Numbered from the stretch's first letter, positions 20,503 to 28,862 are shown. The stretch: DNA of 64,000 nucleotides from Acinetobacter pittii ANC 4050 (GCF_000399685.1 NZ_KB976987.1:496001-560000), one strand, 5' to 3'. Numbers and translations are program-made. Notes: generated from the letters alone by a model not told the origin.

Positions 20503-20542
20503 TAAAAAAAAAGCATGGTTTTTAAACCATGCTTTTTTTATT
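20503..20542. terminator. Bidirectional terminator after pgaD
   Basis: AAGCATGGTTT (20511-20521) / AAACCATGCTT (20524-20534) has an A-run on the left and a T-run on the right. It separates pgaD from the convergent monooxygenase fragment. Confidence 0.85.
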
Positions 20543-20543
20543 T

Positions 20544-21107
20544 TTATACGGTGGTTCTAATAATGATATCAATGGGGTGTTCTATACCGTCCATACTATG
20601 AATAGAAGTAGGGGTAATCTTAACAATGGGCCAAGTTTGTAATTTACAGTTAGGTTTTTGAAGTGCCGCATAATAGCTATCAGATTTAAAAAACACTTTT
20701 TTGCTGGTTGCAATATTGGGGGTTAAAAGGTGTTTAAGCCACGTTTCACTCACTTGCGTGTCAAGAAAACGTAAGGCCAAAAGACTTTTTACTCGATTGT
20801 TAAATAATCTCCGGTTTTTGATAATGAGTGGATGGGTAATTAACTTATTTGTACCCATTTGACTGTGGGGCAAAATAAAGTGTGGTGTGATTTGAAATAC
20901 AGTCACAAATTTTGCTTGCTGACAGATTTTTTCAAGATGCGTCACGCTATCTTGATTAGTACCAATAATTGCGACAGTTGAATGTGAAAAGTCAAATTCT
21001 TTAATTGAACTTGATGAAATCACTTGTCCAGTAAAACCTTCAAAATCTTGAGAAGTATTCTGAAAAGTTACTGATTTTGAAGTGTTATTTTTAATATTAA
21101 TACTCAT
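20544..21107 (-). CDS. Flavin-monooxygenase-like fragment (decayed Baeyer-Villiger/FMO type)
   Basis: 187 residues that resemble only the middle of a class B flavoprotein monooxygenase. DFEGFTGQV...VAIIGT (about 21-51) aligns with the NADPH-binding Rossmann segment, VTVFQITPHFILP (about 68-80) with the usual VFQRTPxWVLP, and YYAALQKPN...DGIEHPIDIII with the later FAD-domain segment. The N-terminal FAD GxGxxG domain, about 100 helical residues in the middle and the C-terminus are missing, and the dinucleotide glycines have become GTNQDS. It cannot be a normal monooxygenase. It is either a remnant gene still open as an ORF or a small repurposed protein. Confidence 0.6.
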   Translation of the reverse strand: MSINIKNNTSKSVTFQNTSQDFEGFTGQVISSSSIKEFDFSHSTVAIIGTNQDSVTHLEKICQQAKFVTVFQITPHFILPHSQMGTNKLITHPLIIKNRRLFNNRVKSLLALRFLDTQVSETWLKHLLTPNIATSKKVFFKSDSYYAALQKPNCKLQTWPIVKITPTSIHSMDGIEHPIDIIIRTTV

Positions 21108-21110
21108 TTT

Positions 21111-21126
21111 CCAAAAGTCCTTTTGG
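21111..21126 (-). promoter_or_regulatory. Hairpin covering the ribosome-binding site of the FMO-like fragment
   Basis: On the minus strand CCAAAAG-GA-CTTTTGG contains the AAGGA site inside a perfect short palindrome, three bases before the ATG at 21107. Folded, it would limit initiation. Confidence 0.4.
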
Positions 21127-21209
21127 TTTTTAAATCATGATGTTTTTATCGTTTTAATATAAATAACCAAGCAGGAAGTTGGGGTAAAGTCTTTTCAGAT
21201 AGATGGTCG

Positions 21210-21240
21210 TCCCATACTCAAAATCAATTCAAGTATGGGA
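21210..21240 (-). terminator. Hairpin after the luciferase-like gene
   Basis: TCCCATACT (21210-21218) / AGTATGGGA (21232-21240) forms a 9-bp stem with a 13-base loop, 15 bases after the stop of the leftward gene. There is no T-run, so it may be a weak terminator or an mRNA 3' end stabiliser. Confidence 0.45.
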
Positions 21241-21255
21241 ATGTGAAACGGAGTT

Positions 21256-22260
21256 TTAATGTTCTGTTTTTACATTCATGAGCTGGGTAAAGCTTTCTAA
21301 ACGTTTAGCTGTATCGTATACATCACATGTAAAAATAAACTCATCAACATCGTATGTTGCTAAAAGCTTTTGTAAACCAGTGCGAACTGTATCTACAGAA
21401 CCAATTTGCGCCATTGCATAGAAGTTTTCGACAGACAGTTGTTCTGCTGTATTCCATAATCCCTGCATTGATTCAACCGGTGGTTTAAGCTTTAAACTTT
21501 CTCCGCGGATTAAACCTAGTACGCGTTGGTATGCGCTGGTTGCTAAATATTGTGCTTCTTCATCCGTGTCTGCCACAACAACAGGCACACCCATTGAAAC
21601 ATATGGTTTATCTAGATATTCAGAGGGCTCAAAGTTCTCTCGATAGAGTTGAATCGCTTGGCCTAACATACGTGGTGCGAAATGCGAGGCAAATGAGTAC
21701 GGAAGTCCAAGTTTTGCCGCAAGTTGTGCACTAAAAAGGCTAGATCCCAGTAACCAAACAGGAACATGTGTGCTTTGCCCAGGTGTTGCAATAATTTTTT
21801 GACCTGCCTGAGGTACATCGAAATATTTTAAAATTTCGACAACATCTCTTGGAAATTGATCTTCTGTTTCTTGATGACCACGACGTAGAGCTCGCATTGT
21901 GAGTTGGTCTGTACCAGGAGCACGACCTAAACCAAGTTCAATACGATTTGGATAAAGTGTAGCAAGTGTCCCAAATTGTTCTGCAACAACGAGAGGGGCA
22001 TGATTAGGGAGCATAATTCCGCCCGAGCCTAAACGAATATGCTGTGTATGTGCTGCAATGAAACCGAGCAAGACGGCTGTAGCTGAACTTGCGATACCAT
22101 CCATGTTGTGATGCTCTGCAAGCCAGAAACGTTCATAACCCAGCTTTTCTGCATGTTGTGCTAATTCTAGTGCGTGGCGTAATGAAAATTCGATAGTTTT
22201 ATCATTACGAATGGGAGCAAGTTCCAAAATTGAAAACTTGGTATCTTGAAGTGATCGCAT
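21256..22260 (-). CDS. Luciferase-like (LLM class) flavin-dependent oxidoreductase
   Basis: Member of the bacterial luciferase-like monooxygenase family, close to the YhbW/MsnO8 group, using reduced FMN or F420-type cofactors. The 334 residues form one TIM barrel: [11 protein letters not shown] (first strand), [15 protein letters not shown] (about 40-54, typical of the group), [16 protein letters not shown] (about 75-90) and the [13 protein letters not shown] loop. The substrate is unknown. The gene is transcribed alone from a region with an ordered set of inverted repeats. The ATG at 22260 has only a weak GAGA-type ribosome-binding site, which the nearest repeat overlaps. Confidence 0.88.
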   Translation of the reverse strand: MRSLQDTKFSILELAPIRNDKTIEFSLRHALELAQHAEKLGYERFWLAEHHNMDGIASSATAVLLGFIAAHTQHIRLGSGGIMLPNHAPLVVAEQFGTLATLYPNRIELGLGRAPGTDQLTMRALRRGHQETEDQFPRDVVEILKYFDVPQAGQKIIATPGQSTHVPVWLLGSSLFSAQLAAKLGLPYSFASHFAPRMLGQAIQLYRENFEPSEYLDKPYVSMGVPVVVADTDEEAQYLATSAYQRVLGLIRGESLKLKPPVESMQGLWNTAEQLSVENFYAMAQIGSVDTVRTGLQKLLATYDVDEFIFTCDVYDTAKRLESFTQLMNVKTEH

Positions 22261-22261
22261 G

Positions 22262-22336
22262 CGATATTCTCGAATAAGGATATATCGAAATACTACGATA
22301 TATGAAGTTCGATGTATATCGTTTTTTTTCGATATT
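22262..22336 (-). promoter_or_regulatory. Array of five alternating CGATATW half-sites upstream of the LLM gene
   Basis: Half-sites lie at 22262-22268 (CGATATT), 22281-22287 (TATATCG), 22296-22302 (CGATATA), 22315-22321 (TATATCG) and 22330-22336 (CGATATT). Orientation alternates strictly and the start-to-start spacing is 19, 15, 19, 15. This makes two identical TATATCG-N8-CGATATW dyads 34 bases apart plus one extra half-site against the start codon. It looks like an operator array for a dimeric repressor or activator. Confidence 0.6.
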
Positions 22337-22349
22337 AATTTTTATCATG

Positions 22350-22377
22350 CAATAAAAAAGCACCCGAAGGTGCTATT
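22350..22377 (-). terminator. Terminator of the 168-residue glycine-zipper gene
   Basis: AGCACC-CGAA-GGTGCT (22359-22374) with TTTTTT following on the minus strand. The same hairpin core recurs after the paralogous gene at 23098-23113. Confidence 0.9.
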
Positions 22378-22393
22378 TTGACTCATATATAAA

Positions 22394-22900
22394 TTAACGG
22401 TTTTTATACCAGCCACGGTGTAAGCCATTGTCATGGCGACGGCTACCACCTTTATAATAACGACGGTCACCATCGTAATATCTACGGTCATCACGATCAT
22501 AACGACCACGGTCGTAACGGTCATCGTAATTACGGTCTTCAGCTACTTTACGACCGAGTGCCGAACCACCAGCTGCACCTACTGCTGCACCGATGTAACC
22601 ACCATTTGTACCGCCCATATTTTTTCCAACGGTATAACCAGCACCACCACCTAATGCACCGCCAATCGCAGCTTCTGTACGATTGCGACGATCACTCGCT
22701 GCGGCTGCACCACCAGCTCCACCTAAAGCAGCACCAATTGTCGCTCCAGATGTACCACCAATGCTTTTACCAATCGCTGTACCAACTACACTACCTAAAG
22801 CAGATGTTGCAGCAACACGCGTACCATTATCTGCATGTGCAACTGTTACCATAGAAGACGTTGCAAGTACTGCACTAGCTAACCAAATATTCATTTTCAT
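22394..22900 (-). CDS. Glycine-zipper envelope protein, long paralogue
   Basis: 168 residues. A signal peptide ends at VAHA-DN (about 23). Three Gly/Ala-rich segments follow, with GxxxG patterns (ALGSVVGTAIGKSIGG, AALGGAGGAAAASD, AVGAAGGSALGRK), the glycine-zipper type that packs membrane helices. The C-terminal 45 residues are very rich in Asp, Arg and Tyr (repeats of DDRYDRGRYD type) and are not found in the neighbouring paralogue. It is likely an envelope or outer-membrane associated protein; function unknown. A conserved leader hairpin and GGAG site precede the ATG. Confidence 0.8.
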   Translation of the reverse strand: MKMNIWLASAVLATSSMVTVAHADNGTRVAATSALGSVVGTAIGKSIGGTSGATIGAALGGAGGAAAASDRRNRTEAAIGGALGGGAGYTVGKNMGGTNGGYIGAAVGAAGGSALGRKVAEDRNYDDRYDRGRYDRDDRRYYDGDRRYYKGGSRRHDNGLHRGWYKNR

Positions 22901-22913
22901 CTTGGAACTCCAT

Positions 22914-22933
22914 GTCCTTTTTACTGAAAGGAC
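22914..22933 (-). promoter_or_regulatory. Leader hairpin next to the ribosome-binding site, long glycine-zipper gene
   Basis: On the minus strand GTCCTTT-CAGTAA-AAAGGAC folds two bases upstream of the GGAG site (22908-22911). An equivalent hairpin with CAGT in its loop occurs at the same place before the paralogue. Confidence 0.5.
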
Positions 22934-23091
22934 AGTATTTTTATCTTGAGGTAAATGTAATAAAAAATTTCGTGATAATTATGGAGAAGCCAAACGGAGA
23001 TACGAGTGTTTTGTGTCGGTTTGTATGGTTTGTATTAATATGTGGATAAATCATGTGCATACAAAAGGGTAGCGTGAAAATCTATCAAAAA

Positions 23092-23116
23092 GAAAAAAGC
23101 ACCCGAAGGTGCTTAA
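23092..23116 (-). terminator. Terminator of the 139-residue glycine-zipper gene
   Basis: AGCACC-CGAA-GGTGCT (23098-23113) followed by a T-run on the minus strand. It is nearly identical to the terminator at 22359-22374. Confidence 0.9.
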
Positions 23117-23137
23117 ATGTCTATTCATCAACTTTGA

Positions 23138-23557
23138 TTAGTGATGACGACGGTGTTTTTTCTTCCAGTGCTTAGACGATCTGTCAGCATCACGGTCTTT
23201 AGAGATTTTATTACCTAAAGCAGAACCACCTGCCGCGCCTAAAGCAGCACCGATGTAACCACCGTTTGTACCGCCCATGCTTTTACCAACGGTATAACCA
23301 GCACCACCGCCTAAACCACCGCCAATTGCAGATTCTGTACGGTGACGACGATCACTTGCAACAGCTGCACCACCAGCACCACCTAAAGCAGCACCAATTG
23401 TTGCGCCAGAAGTACCGCCCATACTTTTACCAATTGCAGTACCAGCGACACTACCTAGAGCAGAAGCAGCTGCTACATGTGTTGTATTGTCAGCATGCGC
23501 TACAGTAACCATAGAAGTTGCTAAAACAGCGCTACATAACCAAGCATTTAATTTCAT
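23138..23557 (-). CDS. Glycine-zipper envelope protein, short paralogue
   Basis: 139 residues, co-linear with the 168-residue neighbour from the signal peptide (VAHA-DN, about 22) through the three glycine-zipper segments to SALGNK. It then ends in a short basic tail (KHWKKKHRRHH) instead of the Asp/Arg/Tyr-rich tail. The pair is clearly a tandem duplication, each copy with its own terminator and leader. Membrane or envelope localisation is inferred from composition; function unknown. Confidence 0.8.
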   Translation of the reverse strand: MKLNAWLCSAVLATSMVTVAHADNTTHVAAASALGSVAGTAIGKSMGGTSGATIGAALGGAGGAAVASDRRHRTESAIGGGLGGGAGYTVGKSMGGTNGGYIGAALGAAGGSALGNKISKDRDADRSSKHWKKKHRRHH

Positions 23558-23569
23558 TTTCTACTCCGT

Positions 23570-23586
23570 GTCCTTAACTGCAGGAC
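23570..23586 (-). promoter_or_regulatory. Leader hairpin next to the ribosome-binding site, short glycine-zipper gene
   Basis: On the minus strand GTCCT-GCAGTTA-AGGAC stands two bases upstream of the GGAG site (23564-23567). Stem ends and loop match the hairpin before the paralogue while the stem length differs. Confidence 0.5.
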
Positions 23587-23749
23587 CCCTAATCTTTTGT
23601 TACGGCAAATGTAACAAAACACTTCTCCTAAAATATGGAGAACCATCTTTTGAGTATTGCAGTTTAGTGTCTGGTTTGTATGTTTTCTATTAAAATAGAA
23701 TATTTAATACTCATGTAGAAAAAGTAATTCTCATTTAACATTCTTAAGT

Positions 23750-24655
23750 TTATTTACGGTCAGTTGAACACAAGAAGTCAATGAAAGCTCGTGTGGCGGA
23801 AGACATATGCTTATGTTGTGCATATAGTAAAGAGAAAGGGCGGGTGTGACCTGCATATGGCTCAAGTAAAGGCTGTAGCGTTCCTTGTTGAATTTTTTCA
23901 TTAACGATAAAGTCGTAACTCTGGCATATCCCTAGTCCATTTTCAGCAAGAGAAACGACTCCTAAAATATCTTCTTTTACTAAAATCCGATTTGTTGGTA
24001 TCCACTGAATTTCCTGATCTATATCTTTAAGAAACCATGGAGTGACCTTGCCATTACTTGGTAACTCAAAGGCTATACATTGATGATGATTTAATTCTTC
24101 TAGCGTTTTTGGAATACCCATACGCTTTAAATAAGTGGGTGAGGCAACAAGTTTTAAAGGGGCCTGCTCTAAAGGTCGAGCTACAAAAGAGCTATTTGGA
24201 AGATGTCCTTGACGAATAGCTAAATCAAATCCTTCAGCAATTAAATCAACGTTTCGATTAGAAATACTGATTTCAATTTGAATGTCCGGATATTGCAAAA
24301 GAAATTTTTCTAATAAGGGAGGTAACCGATAATGCCCATAAGTTGTAGGAACACTTAATTTAATCTTTCCAGAAATTTGTAGTTGTTCACCTTGAATCAC
24401 ACGCTCTGCATGGTCAATTAACTGAAAAGCATGTTGCATTTTTTCATAATAAAGTTGACCAGCTTCAGTCAGGCTTAAATGGCGAGTCGTTCGTCTAAAA
24501 AACTGTATCCCTAATTTTTTCTCTAGCCGTGTAATTGTTCTACTAATAACGGAGGGTGTGGTGGACAAATAAATTGCCGCTGCGCTAATAGAAAGCTTCT
24601 CAGCTACAATTAAAAACACTTCAACATCGGCAAGGTAGTCAAATTGACGAGACAT
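23750..24655 (-). CDS. LysR-family transcriptional regulator
   Basis: 301 residues. The N-terminal winged helix-turn-helix is clear (FLIVAEKLSISAAAIYLSTT, then SRTITRLEKKLGIQFF), and FRRTTRHLSLTEAGQLYYE leads into the linker helix. The C-terminal two-lobed effector domain covers about 90-295. It belongs to the large AaeR/YafC-like subgroup that often controls a divergent gene; here that is the DJ-1/PfpI-like gene across 119 bp. The ligand is unknown. Confidence 0.9.
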   Translation of the reverse strand: MSRQFDYLADVEVFLIVAEKLSISAAAIYLSTTPSVISRTITRLEKKLGIQFFRRTTRHLSLTEAGQLYYEKMQHAFQLIDHAERVIQGEQLQISGKIKLSVPTTYGHYRLPPLLEKFLLQYPDIQIEISISNRNVDLIAEGFDLAIRQGHLPNSSFVARPLEQAPLKLVASPTYLKRMGIPKTLEELNHHQCIAFELPSNGKVTPWFLKDIDQEIQWIPTNRILVKEDILGVVSLAENGLGICQSYDFIVNEKIQQGTLQPLLEPYAGHTRPFSLLYAQHKHMSSATRAFIDFLCSTDRK

Positions 24656-24774
24656 TTTGTCCTCAAACGCAAAAAAGATTTGTAAATGGAGTTGTTTTTC
24701 TACCTCTGGGGTAAAAATAGAATATATCCATCCCAGTTATAAATCCAGCAAATGCTTGGAATGAAGGTCGAATA

Positions 24775-25614
24775 ATGAAGATGTTAAATAAAATAATGTT
24801 TGCAATGATTACCGCTTCAGCAGCGTTAAGTGCAAATGCAGCTCATGTATTGGTTGTGTTGTCTGATGAAGCCCAATTAGAGCTAAAGAATAATCAGGTT
24901 TTTAAAACAGGTTTTTACCTTAATGAATTGATGCAGCCTACAAAAATGCTTTTAGATGCAGGCCACACAGTAACTTTTGCGACCCCTCATGGTAAAGCTC
25001 CGACTTTAGATGAGTCATCAAATAGTGCAATGTATTTTAACCAAGATGAAAAAGCGTTAAAGCAATATGCAGGTTTATTGCATAATCTAAAGTTAACCTC
25101 TCCTCAAGATTCTCCAGTTTTGAGTTTGTCTCGTATCGAGCAAATTGGGTTTGATAAGTTTGATGCGATTTATATTCCGGGTGGACATGCGCCCATGCAA
25201 GACTTATTAAAAGATAAACAACTTGGCAAAGTTCTCACGGCTTTTCATAAAGCTGGAAAACCTACCGCATTGGTTTGCCATGGTCCTATCGCTTTAATGT
25301 CAACTTTACCTAATGCTTCGGAAGTAGTTAGCCAACTAGAACAAGGTAAAACAGTCAAAACTGGTGAATGGATTTATAAAAATTATCGAATGACGGTGAT
25401 TAGCAATCAAGAAGAAGAGCAAGCAAAAGCTTTGTTAAAAGGTGGTGAAATGAAGTTCTATCCGCAAACGGCTCTACAGTCTATAGGAGGTAAATATCAA
25501 AGTAATACAACTGCCTGGACTCCAAACGTGGTAGTAGATCGTGAGCTTATTACTGGACAAAATCCAGCCTCGGCTGTTCTTGTCGGTAAAACTTTGTTAG
25601 GGAAATTAAAATAA
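24775..25614 (+). CDS. Secreted DJ-1/PfpI-family protein (type 1 glutamine amidotransferase-like)
   Basis: 279 residues with a signal peptide (cleavage near SANA-AH, about 22), so it is predicted to be periplasmic, unlike most family members. The DJ-1/PfpI fold is marked by YIPGGHAPMQDL (about 138-149) and by the nucleophile elbow LVCHGP with Cys168. Related cytoplasmic proteins are glyoxalases or chaperones such as Hsp31; the role here is unknown. The ATG at 24775 follows GAAGG at good spacing. It is divergent from the LysR gene, which is its probable regulator. Confidence 0.85.
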   Translation: MKMLNKIMFAMITASAALSANAAHVLVVLSDEAQLELKNNQVFKTGFYLNELMQPTKMLLDAGHTVTFATPHGKAPTLDESSNSAMYFNQDEKALKQYAGLLHNLKLTSPQDSPVLSLSRIEQIGFDKFDAIYIPGGHAPMQDLLKDKQLGKVLTAFHKAGKPTALVCHGPIALMSTLPNASEVVSQLEQGKTVKTGEWIYKNYRMTVISNQEEEQAKALLKGGEMKFYPQTALQSIGGKYQSNTTAWTPNVVVDRELITGQNPASAVLVGKTLLGKLK

Positions 25615-25626
25615 GATAACCGTGAT

Positions 25627-25654
25627 AGAGAGGCTTTAGAAATAAAGTCTCTCT
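25627..25654 (+). terminator. Probable terminator hairpin after the DJ-1/PfpI-like gene
   Basis: An 11-bp stem with one G-U pair (25627-25637 with 25644-25654) and a six-base loop lies 12 bases after the stop. The T-run is poor. Confidence 0.5.
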
Positions 25655-25833
25655 TGTCATAGACGCTTTAAAAAGCTGATTTATTATTCTTAATAAAAAG
25701 CAAAATTCTAGATTACTCGATAAATCTCATCTGAAATCATTGTATTGATATATCGCTACTGACTATGAAAGTTGATGAATTGGCTGATTATATATGTCAT
25801 TTAAGCGCCATAATCTGTAAACTATGCGCTATT

Positions 25834-25878
25834 TTTACGATTTTGCTTATCTTCTATACTTACATAGCGTTCGATAAG
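25834..25878 (+). promoter_or_regulatory. Candidate promoter and leader hairpin of prfA
   Basis: TTTACG (25834-25839) and TATACT (25855-25860) are spaced 15 bases, short of the optimum. GCTTATC (25844-25850) and GATAAGC (25872-25878) form an inverted repeat followed by TTTTT, about 30 bases before the prfA ATG. The hairpin and promoter readings overlap and both cannot be used at once. Confidence 0.3.
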
Positions 25879-25907
25879 CTTTTTGGACTTTTGAGATATT
25901 TCCTCTT

Positions 25908-26996
25908 ATGAAAGCGTCACTCCGTTTACGACTTGATCAACTCTGTGATCGACATGAAGAACTTACTGCATTGCTTGCAGATGCTGAAGTGATCTCCGAT
26001 AACAAACGTTTCCGTAAATTGTCTCGTGAACATAGTGATTTATCTGAAATTACCGAAGTTTGGGGTAAATACCGTCAAGCAGAAGAAGATATTGAAACTG
26101 CTGAGATGATGAAGTCTGACCCAGACTTCAAAGATATGGCAGAAGAAGAGATTCAGGCGAATAAAACATTGCTTGAAGAATTAGAAAGCCAGCTCAATAT
26201 TTTAATGATTCCAAAAGATCCAAATGACTCTAACGCGGCTTATTTAGAAATTCGCGCTGGAACAGGTGGTGATGAGGCCGCAATTTTCTCTGGTGATTTA
26301 TTCCGCATGTACAGTAAATATGCCGAGACACAAGGTTGGCGTATTGAAGTTCTTTCTGAAAATGAAGGCGAGCATGGTGGTTTTAAAGAAGTCATTTGCC
26401 GCGTAGATGGTGATGGCGTTTACGGTCGCTTAAAATTTGAAAGTGGTGCTCACCGAGTGCAACGTGTTCCTGCAACTGAATCACAAGGGCGCGTTCATAC
26501 TTCAGCATGTACAGTTGCGATCTTGCCTGAAATTGATGTCGATACCAACGTTGAAATTAATCCGGCAGATTTACGTATTGATACTTACCGTGCATCTGGT
26601 GCAGGTGGTCAGCACATTAACAAAACTGACTCGGCAGTGCGTATTACCCACATCCCAACGGGTACAGTGGTTGAGTGCCAAGAAGAACGTTCACAGCATA
26701 AAAACAAAGCTAAAGCGATGGCTCTTTTGGTATCGCGTTTAGAAAATGCCAAACGTGCAGCGGCTGATGCAGCAACGTCTGAAATGCGTCGTGATTTAGT
26801 AGGTTCTGGTGACCGTTCGGAACGTATCCGTACTTATAACTACCCACAAGGGCGTATGACTGACCATCGTATTAACTTAACTTTATATAAGTTAGACGCG
26901 ATTATGGAAGGCGATTTAACTGAGTTGCTTGATAGCTTACACCGTGAATATCAGGCAGATCAGTTAGCGATGCTTGCACAGGAAAATGGCGGCTAA
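25908..26996 (+). CDS. prfA: Peptide chain release factor 1
   Basis: Recognises UAA and UAG stop codons and triggers release of the finished peptide. 362 residues. The catalytic GGQ is at 233-235 within [13 protein letters not shown], and the stop-codon reading region is in the preceding domain. The ATG lacks a clear ribosome-binding site. The stop overlaps the prmC start as TAATG; PrmC methylates the Gln of this GGQ motif, so the gene pair is functional as well as positional. Confidence 0.97.
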   Translation: MKASLRLRLDQLCDRHEELTALLADAEVISDNKRFRKLSREHSDLSEITEVWGKYRQAEEDIETAEMMKSDPDFKDMAEEEIQANKTLLEELESQLNILMIPKDPNDSNAAYLEIRAGTGGDEAAIFSGDLFRMYSKYAETQGWRIEVLSENEGEHGGFKEVICRVDGDGVYGRLKFESGAHRVQRVPATESQGRVHTSACTVAILPEIDVDTNVEINPADLRIDTYRASGAGGQHINKTDSAVRITHIPTGTVVECQEERSQHKNKAKAMALLVSRLENAKRAAADAATSEMRRDLVGSGDRSERIRTYNYPQGRMTDHRINLTLYKLDAIMEGDLTELLDSLHREYQADQLAMLAQENGG

Positions 26997-27817
26997 TGAA
27001 TATTGCTCAAGCGCTTACAATTCGTGGTGAGCCTGACAGTTATGAACGACAAGAAAATGCTTGGTTACTTGAGCATTTTCTAAAAATAAATTCGCTTGAA
27101 TTAAAGTTTAGACTTGAGCAAGAGTTAACAGCCCAACAAGAGCAAGACTACTTGGCTGGTATTGAACGTATTCAAAATGGTGAGCCTTTAGCTTACGTGA
27201 CTGGTTCGCAACCTTTTTGGACGCTCGATTTAAAAGTAACGTCAGATACTTTAGTACCACGACCAGATACTGAAGTTTTAGTTGAAACCGTTTTAAATCT
27301 GAATTTGCCAAAGAATGCAAATATTGTGGATTTGGGAACAGGGACAGGTGCAATTGCACTTGCGTTAGCGAGTGAACGTCCAGATTGGCAAGTCACGGCA
27401 ACGGATATTTATGCACCTACTTTAGAAGTCGCAAAAGAAAACGCACAAGCACATGATTTGCAACATGTGAAATTTGCTCTTGGAGCTTGGTTTGAAGCGC
27501 TGGAACCACAAAAGTTTGATTTAATTGTTTCTAATCCGCCGTACATTGATCCCGAAGATGAACACATGCAAGCTTTGGCTACAGAACCACGCCGTGCATT
27601 AGTTGCAGATCGTCAGGGGTTGGCTGATATTGAAATTATTATTTCTCAAGGTAAGAGCTGGTTAAACCCAAAAGGCTGGATTGCTCTGGAACATGGTTAT
27701 GATCAAGGGCAAGCTGTTCGAGGCATTTTCGCAGAGCATGGTTTTAGTGAGATAAAAACTATTCAAGACTATGGCCAAAATGATCGGGTCACTTTGGCTT
27801 CATTATTAATAGAATAA
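26996..27817 (+). CDS. prmC: Release factor glutamine N5-methyltransferase
   Basis: SAM-dependent enzyme that methylates the GGQ glutamine of RF1 and RF2. 273 residues. An N-terminal helical domain binds the release factor. The methyltransferase domain has VDLGTGTGAIALA (about 111-123, SAM binding) and the NPPY catalytic motif at 180-183. It is translationally coupled to prfA by a one-base overlap. Confidence 0.97.
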   Translation: MNIAQALTIRGEPDSYERQENAWLLEHFLKINSLELKFRLEQELTAQQEQDYLAGIERIQNGEPLAYVTGSQPFWTLDLKVTSDTLVPRPDTEVLVETVLNLNLPKNANIVDLGTGTGAIALALASERPDWQVTATDIYAPTLEVAKENAQAHDLQHVKFALGAWFEALEPQKFDLIVSNPPYIDPEDEHMQALATEPRRALVADRQGLADIEIIISQGKSWLNPKGWIALEHGYDQGQAVRGIFAEHGFSEIKTIQDYGQNDRVTLASLLIE

Positions 27818-27824
27818 GAACGAT

Positions 27825-28853
27825 TTAATCTATAGAGTTAAAGGTTGCTTCCCGATAAGCACCTGGACTAACACCTGTCCATTTTTTAAAGGCACGGTGA
27901 AATGCACTTGGGTCATGAAAGTTTAGATCTTCACTAATATCTTGAATTGAGTCATTCGTTTTACTTAAGCGTTCAACCGCAATATCACAGCGGATTTCAT
28001 TTTTAATTTGTTGATAACTAACTCCTTCATGTTTCAGTCTGCGTTGAACGGTAGCCTCAGAAATATTAAGTTGTTGTGCAACATCTTTGAGTTCTGGCCA
28101 GTGCGCAGGGTGGAGTTTTAATAAATGGCGACGAATAAGAACACTCAATGCATTCTCATTTTTAAAACGAACTAAAAGATTTTGCGGCGTTTGCTTTAAA
28201 AAATCATAAATCGCTTTTTTATCTTTTTTAATTTTAATATCTAAATAATGAGCATCGAATTCAACTCGATTTACCTCAGTATTAAATTGAATATCTTCAC
28301 CAAAACGTACGAGATAATCCTGAATATCTTGAGGTTTAGGGCAGCGCACCATAATATTATTTAAGCCTATTCGTTGATCAACTAACCAACATATAAGTCC
28401 ATGTACCAGTATTAAAAAGGTTGCATAGGTAAACATGCGTTTAGGCTGTTCACGATCATAAATAACCAAATAAGCTTTTTCTTGCTCTCGAATGAGTTCT
28501 GCACGTATGTCATCAAGCACAAAGTTAAAAAACTTCAAAATATCGTAGAGTGCCTTTTCTAAAGTTTCGGCCGTACTGACAAGTTTAGTCAGTAACTTAT
28601 AGCTGCCACGACGCATAGAATGGCTATCCATGCCAAAAAACTCATCATTCATGGCATTGGCAAGCTCTATCCACAATTGGGCATAGGTTGTAACAGGCAC
28701 ACGCGCCTTTGGAGACATCAGTAATTCAGCGGGGATGCCTGCTTTATTTAGAATTATTTGTGTATTTAGACCTTTGGCATAAGCCGCACTCAGTGCTTCA
28801 TGTACTAGTGCAATCGAAATTGTGCCTTTACTTAAAGAAGACTGAACAACCAT
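27825..28853 (-). CDS. AraC-family transcriptional regulator
   Basis: 342 residues. The N-terminal half matches the arabinose-binding-like domain of the OruR/ArgR-type AraC subgroup. The C-terminal 100 residues hold two helix-turn-helix motifs (LKDVAQQLNISEATVQRRLK and IQDISEDLNFHDPSAFHRAF, then FKKWTGVSPGAYR). It faces the SDR/acyl-CoA dehydrogenase pair across 169 bp and is likely their activator, perhaps sensing an acid or acyl compound; this is inference. Confidence 0.9.
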   Translation of the reverse strand: MVVQSSLSKGTISIALVHEALSAAYAKGLNTQIILNKAGIPAELLMSPKARVPVTTYAQLWIELANAMNDEFFGMDSHSMRRGSYKLLTKLVSTAETLEKALYDILKFFNFVLDDIRAELIREQEKAYLVIYDREQPKRMFTYATFLILVHGLICWLVDQRIGLNNIMVRCPKPQDIQDYLVRFGEDIQFNTEVNRVEFDAHYLDIKIKKDKKAIYDFLKQTPQNLLVRFKNENALSVLIRRHLLKLHPAHWPELKDVAQQLNISEATVQRRLKHEGVSYQQIKNEIRCDIAVERLSKTNDSIQDISEDLNFHDPSAFHRAFKKWTGVSPGAYREATFNSID

Positions 28854-28862
28854 GTCAAAGAC

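Noticed and set aside
20544..21107. Complete flavin monooxygenase
   Set aside because: The FAD GxGxxG domain and the C-terminus are missing and the NADPH glycines are degraded.
22433..22949. Thr/His/Leu-rich frames opposite the long glycine-zipper gene
   Set aside because: Composition reflects the Gly/Ala codons of the real gene on the other strand; no ribosome-binding site.
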